Positions 62,600 through 64,000 of a DNA stretch of 64,000 bases are shown here, piece after piece. Source of the DNA: Rhodococcus sp. HNM0563 (GTDB lineage Bacteria > Actinomycetota > Actinomycetes > Mycobacteriales > Mycobacteriaceae); contig NZ_JAASAF010000006.1 in the NCBI RefSeq assembly GCF_012726195.1, positions 427,552-491,551 of the forward strand. Reading direction: 5' to 3'. The notes under the pieces are model-generated. The model was not told where the DNA came from and searched no databases. It was given only the letters and a program-made list of their open reading frames with translations. The number at the start of each line of letters is the position of its first letter. Position 1 is the first letter of the stretch. The position numbers and the translations under genes are program-made.

Positions 62600-63763
62600 C
62601 TACGCGGCGACGGTCGGGAAGCCACCCATACGGTCGAGATGATTCTCGACGTCGTCGAGGAATCCCGGAGGAAAGCGCAGTTTGCCGGAGCGGGCGCGGC
62701 GCAGGAACCCGGCGGTCGCTCTGGCGGACAGCAACCGGGACTCGTCGAGGAACCCGCCGAGATCCTCGTACGGAGCGTGGACCGGCCACAGTGATTCGTG
62801 GACCCGGAAGGTCTTGCCCTGCATCCCCCAGGCCGCGCTCGGCCAGGCGTCGCCCGTTGCCAGCGGCGTCTCGTGGTCGGGGGAGTATTCGATCCGATGG
62901 CTGAGGCGGTGACCGACCCACGACGCCATCCGTACGCTCACTGCATTGCCGACGAGTCGCCAACGATGTCCGGGCCGGACGCCGGGGGCCTGGATGGCCG
63001 GTGCCGTCCAGTCGGGGTCGAAGCCCTGGAGCCGTTCGGCGTCGATCAGGCCGGGGGTCACTATCTCTCCCGACGGCAATCGCACGGCCGGTGGACTTGC
63101 GATACCCAGCGTCGAGCCGCCCTTGAGAGTGGGGACTGCGTTGATCGCCCACCCGAGGCCGCGGACACCCTCTGTCCAATAGAACCCGCACGGATAGAGA
63201 TCGGGATTGCCTTCGATGGGCATGCCTGCGTCCTCGCCGAACAGCACGGTCCGAGGATCCTCGGTACGAGAGGCGACCATCAGCACACGCTGCCGGCGCT
63301 GCGGTAGACCGAATGCGCGAGCGTCGACGACGCGGTACGCCCACATGTACCCGAGGTCGCCCAGCGCGTCGGTGATGTGCCGCATCGCAGCACCCCGGCC
63401 GAGCTGCAGCATGAACGGCACATTCTCGATGACCAGCCAGCGGGGACCGTTCTTCCTCTTCACAAGCCGGAAGACCTCATCGACGAGGCTGGACTTCGAC
63501 CCGGTGATCCCCGCGGTCCGGCCGGCCTGAGAAAGGTCCTGGCAGGGGAAGCCTGCCGCCACCAGTTCTGTGTTCTGGGGAAGAGAGCGCAGACGCGTCA
63601 CATCAGGGTGCAGAGGAGTGTCCGGAAACCGCGCGCGGAGGACAGCCTGTGCTCCGGGGTCCACCTCGCACAGAAGCTCGGTGTTCCATCCGTGCTCCGT
63701 CAGCCCCAGCTCGAGGCCACCGATTCCGGCGAACAACCCGACCATGTTCCCCGTCGACGTCAC
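62600..63763 (-). CDS. DNA cytosine-5 methyltransferase
   Basis: A 387-residue C5 methyltransferase. Motif I is MVGLFAGIGGLELGL, motif IV AAGFPCQDLSQAGR with the catalytic cysteine, motif VI WLVIENVPFML, motif VIII PQRRQRVLMVAS, and motif X GHRWRLVGNAVSVRMASWVG. An extra C-terminal part of ~100 residues follows motif X. I chose the GTG at 63763 because AGGAAGGG precedes it. The target sequence is unknown. No restriction endonuclease gene is seen beside it other than Vsr. Confidence 0.92.
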   Translation of the reverse strand: MTSTGNMVGLFAGIGGLELGLTEHGWNTELLCEVDPGAQAVLRARFPDTPLHPDVTRLRSLPQNTELVAAGFPCQDLSQAGRTAGITGSKSSLVDEVFRLVKRKNGPRWLVIENVPFMLQLGRGAAMRHITDALGDLGYMWAYRVVDARAFGLPQRRQRVLMVASRTEDPRTVLFGEDAGMPIEGNPDLYPCGFYWTEGVRGLGWAINAVPTLKGGSTLGIASPPAVRLPSGEIVTPGLIDAERLQGFDPDWTAPAIQAPGVRPGHRWRLVGNAVSVRMASWVGHRLSHRIEYSPDHETPLATGDAWPSAAWGMQGKTFRVHESLWPVHAPYEDLGGFLDESRLLSARATAGFLRRARSGKLRFPPGFLDDVENHLDRMGGFPTVAA

Positions 63764-64000
63764 GGCACCCTTCCTCGCTCGGCTCAAACGAAGACGTTAC
63801 TCGAGAGTGGTACTGATCCGTGAGTCGACGCATGAACACGGTGTCGTTCCGGAACAAGCGCCTGCCCGATGCTCCGGTCCTTCGCCGGCCGATTCGGTGC
63901 CGATGATGGTGCGCTTCCGCACGAAAACTCCGTTGACCTGGCGATTTGGTGTTCCGGTGAGTCCTCGCGTAACTTATTCCAGGTCAGAGCGACACGGACA
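63764..64000. other. Right edge, no gene recognised
   Basis: This holds the promoter region of the methyltransferase gene. A 24-codon open frame at 63832 is too short to support. Confidence 0.4.

Noticed and set aside
63832..63906. A 24-codon open frame near the right edge
   Set aside because: There is no ribosome binding site or similarity; too short to support.

Overview
The window is high-GC DNA from a mycolic-acid actinomycete, most likely a Rhodococcus. The evidence is a complete set of arabinogalactan genes (dprE1, dprE2, aftA, glfT1, glfT2, the galactan ABC exporter, rmlA/B/C), a mycolyltransferase, the proteasome activator Bpa, a mycobacterial-like order around bpa, and steroid-type catabolic oxygenases. 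Many genes start directly after a TANNNT -10 box, which points to leaderless mRNAs typical of this group.

Left end (1-5.4 kb): the 3' end of an Fe-S oxidoreductase gene, an AraC remnant and a small membrane gene. These are followed by a tightly coupled six-gene operon on the minus strand. It encodes a SAV_915-like protein, a WXG/EspC-like ESX partner with a C-terminal YxxxD, a 386-residue ESX-type effector with a Gly/Ala-rich hydrophobic C-terminus, and three tandem paralogous two-TM membrane proteins. I read this as a type VII toxin with an amplified set of membrane immunity proteins. It is the most interesting locus here.

5.4-31.5 kb: the cell-envelope core. aftA-dprE2-dprE1 and a divergent GtrA gene are followed by the rml genes, glfT2, a GT-C glycosyltransferase and wzm. 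Seven unrelated genes (DUF2628 protein, aminotransferase, MarR regulator, BCCT transporter, Usp, NhaA, acyl-CoA ligase) separate wzm from wzt-glfT1. Then come bpa, a PLP-fold protein lacking the catalytic lysine, a quinone oxidoreductase and a MarR regulator.

32-37.5 kb: an accessory island directly behind tRNA-Ser(UGA). It holds a Fic protein with an altered active site, two face-to-face RES/Xre toxin-antitoxin modules, small membrane and Cys-rich genes that look frameshifted, and palindromic repeats. No integrase is visible.

37.5-47.9 kb: a lipoprotein/ABC-2 exporter operon with a divergent two-component system, a mycolyltransferase, a 5'-nucleotidase-like protein with missing metal ligands, an aromatic aminotransferase, a dienelactone-hydrolase-like protein lacking its cysteine, tRNA-Ser(GCU) and tRNA-Arg(ACG).

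47.9-64 kb: catabolism. A Baeyer-Villiger monooxygenase with two SDRs and a PadR regulator is followed by an IclR-esterase pair. Next is an operon of KshA-like Rieske oxygenase, HsaA-like flavin monooxygenase and extradiol dioxygenase, divergent from a methyltransferase that carries a DtxR/IdeR-type iron box. An F420-type oxidoreductase and a heteromeric acyl-CoA dehydrogenase pair follow. The window ends with a cytosine methyltransferase and Vsr endonuclease.
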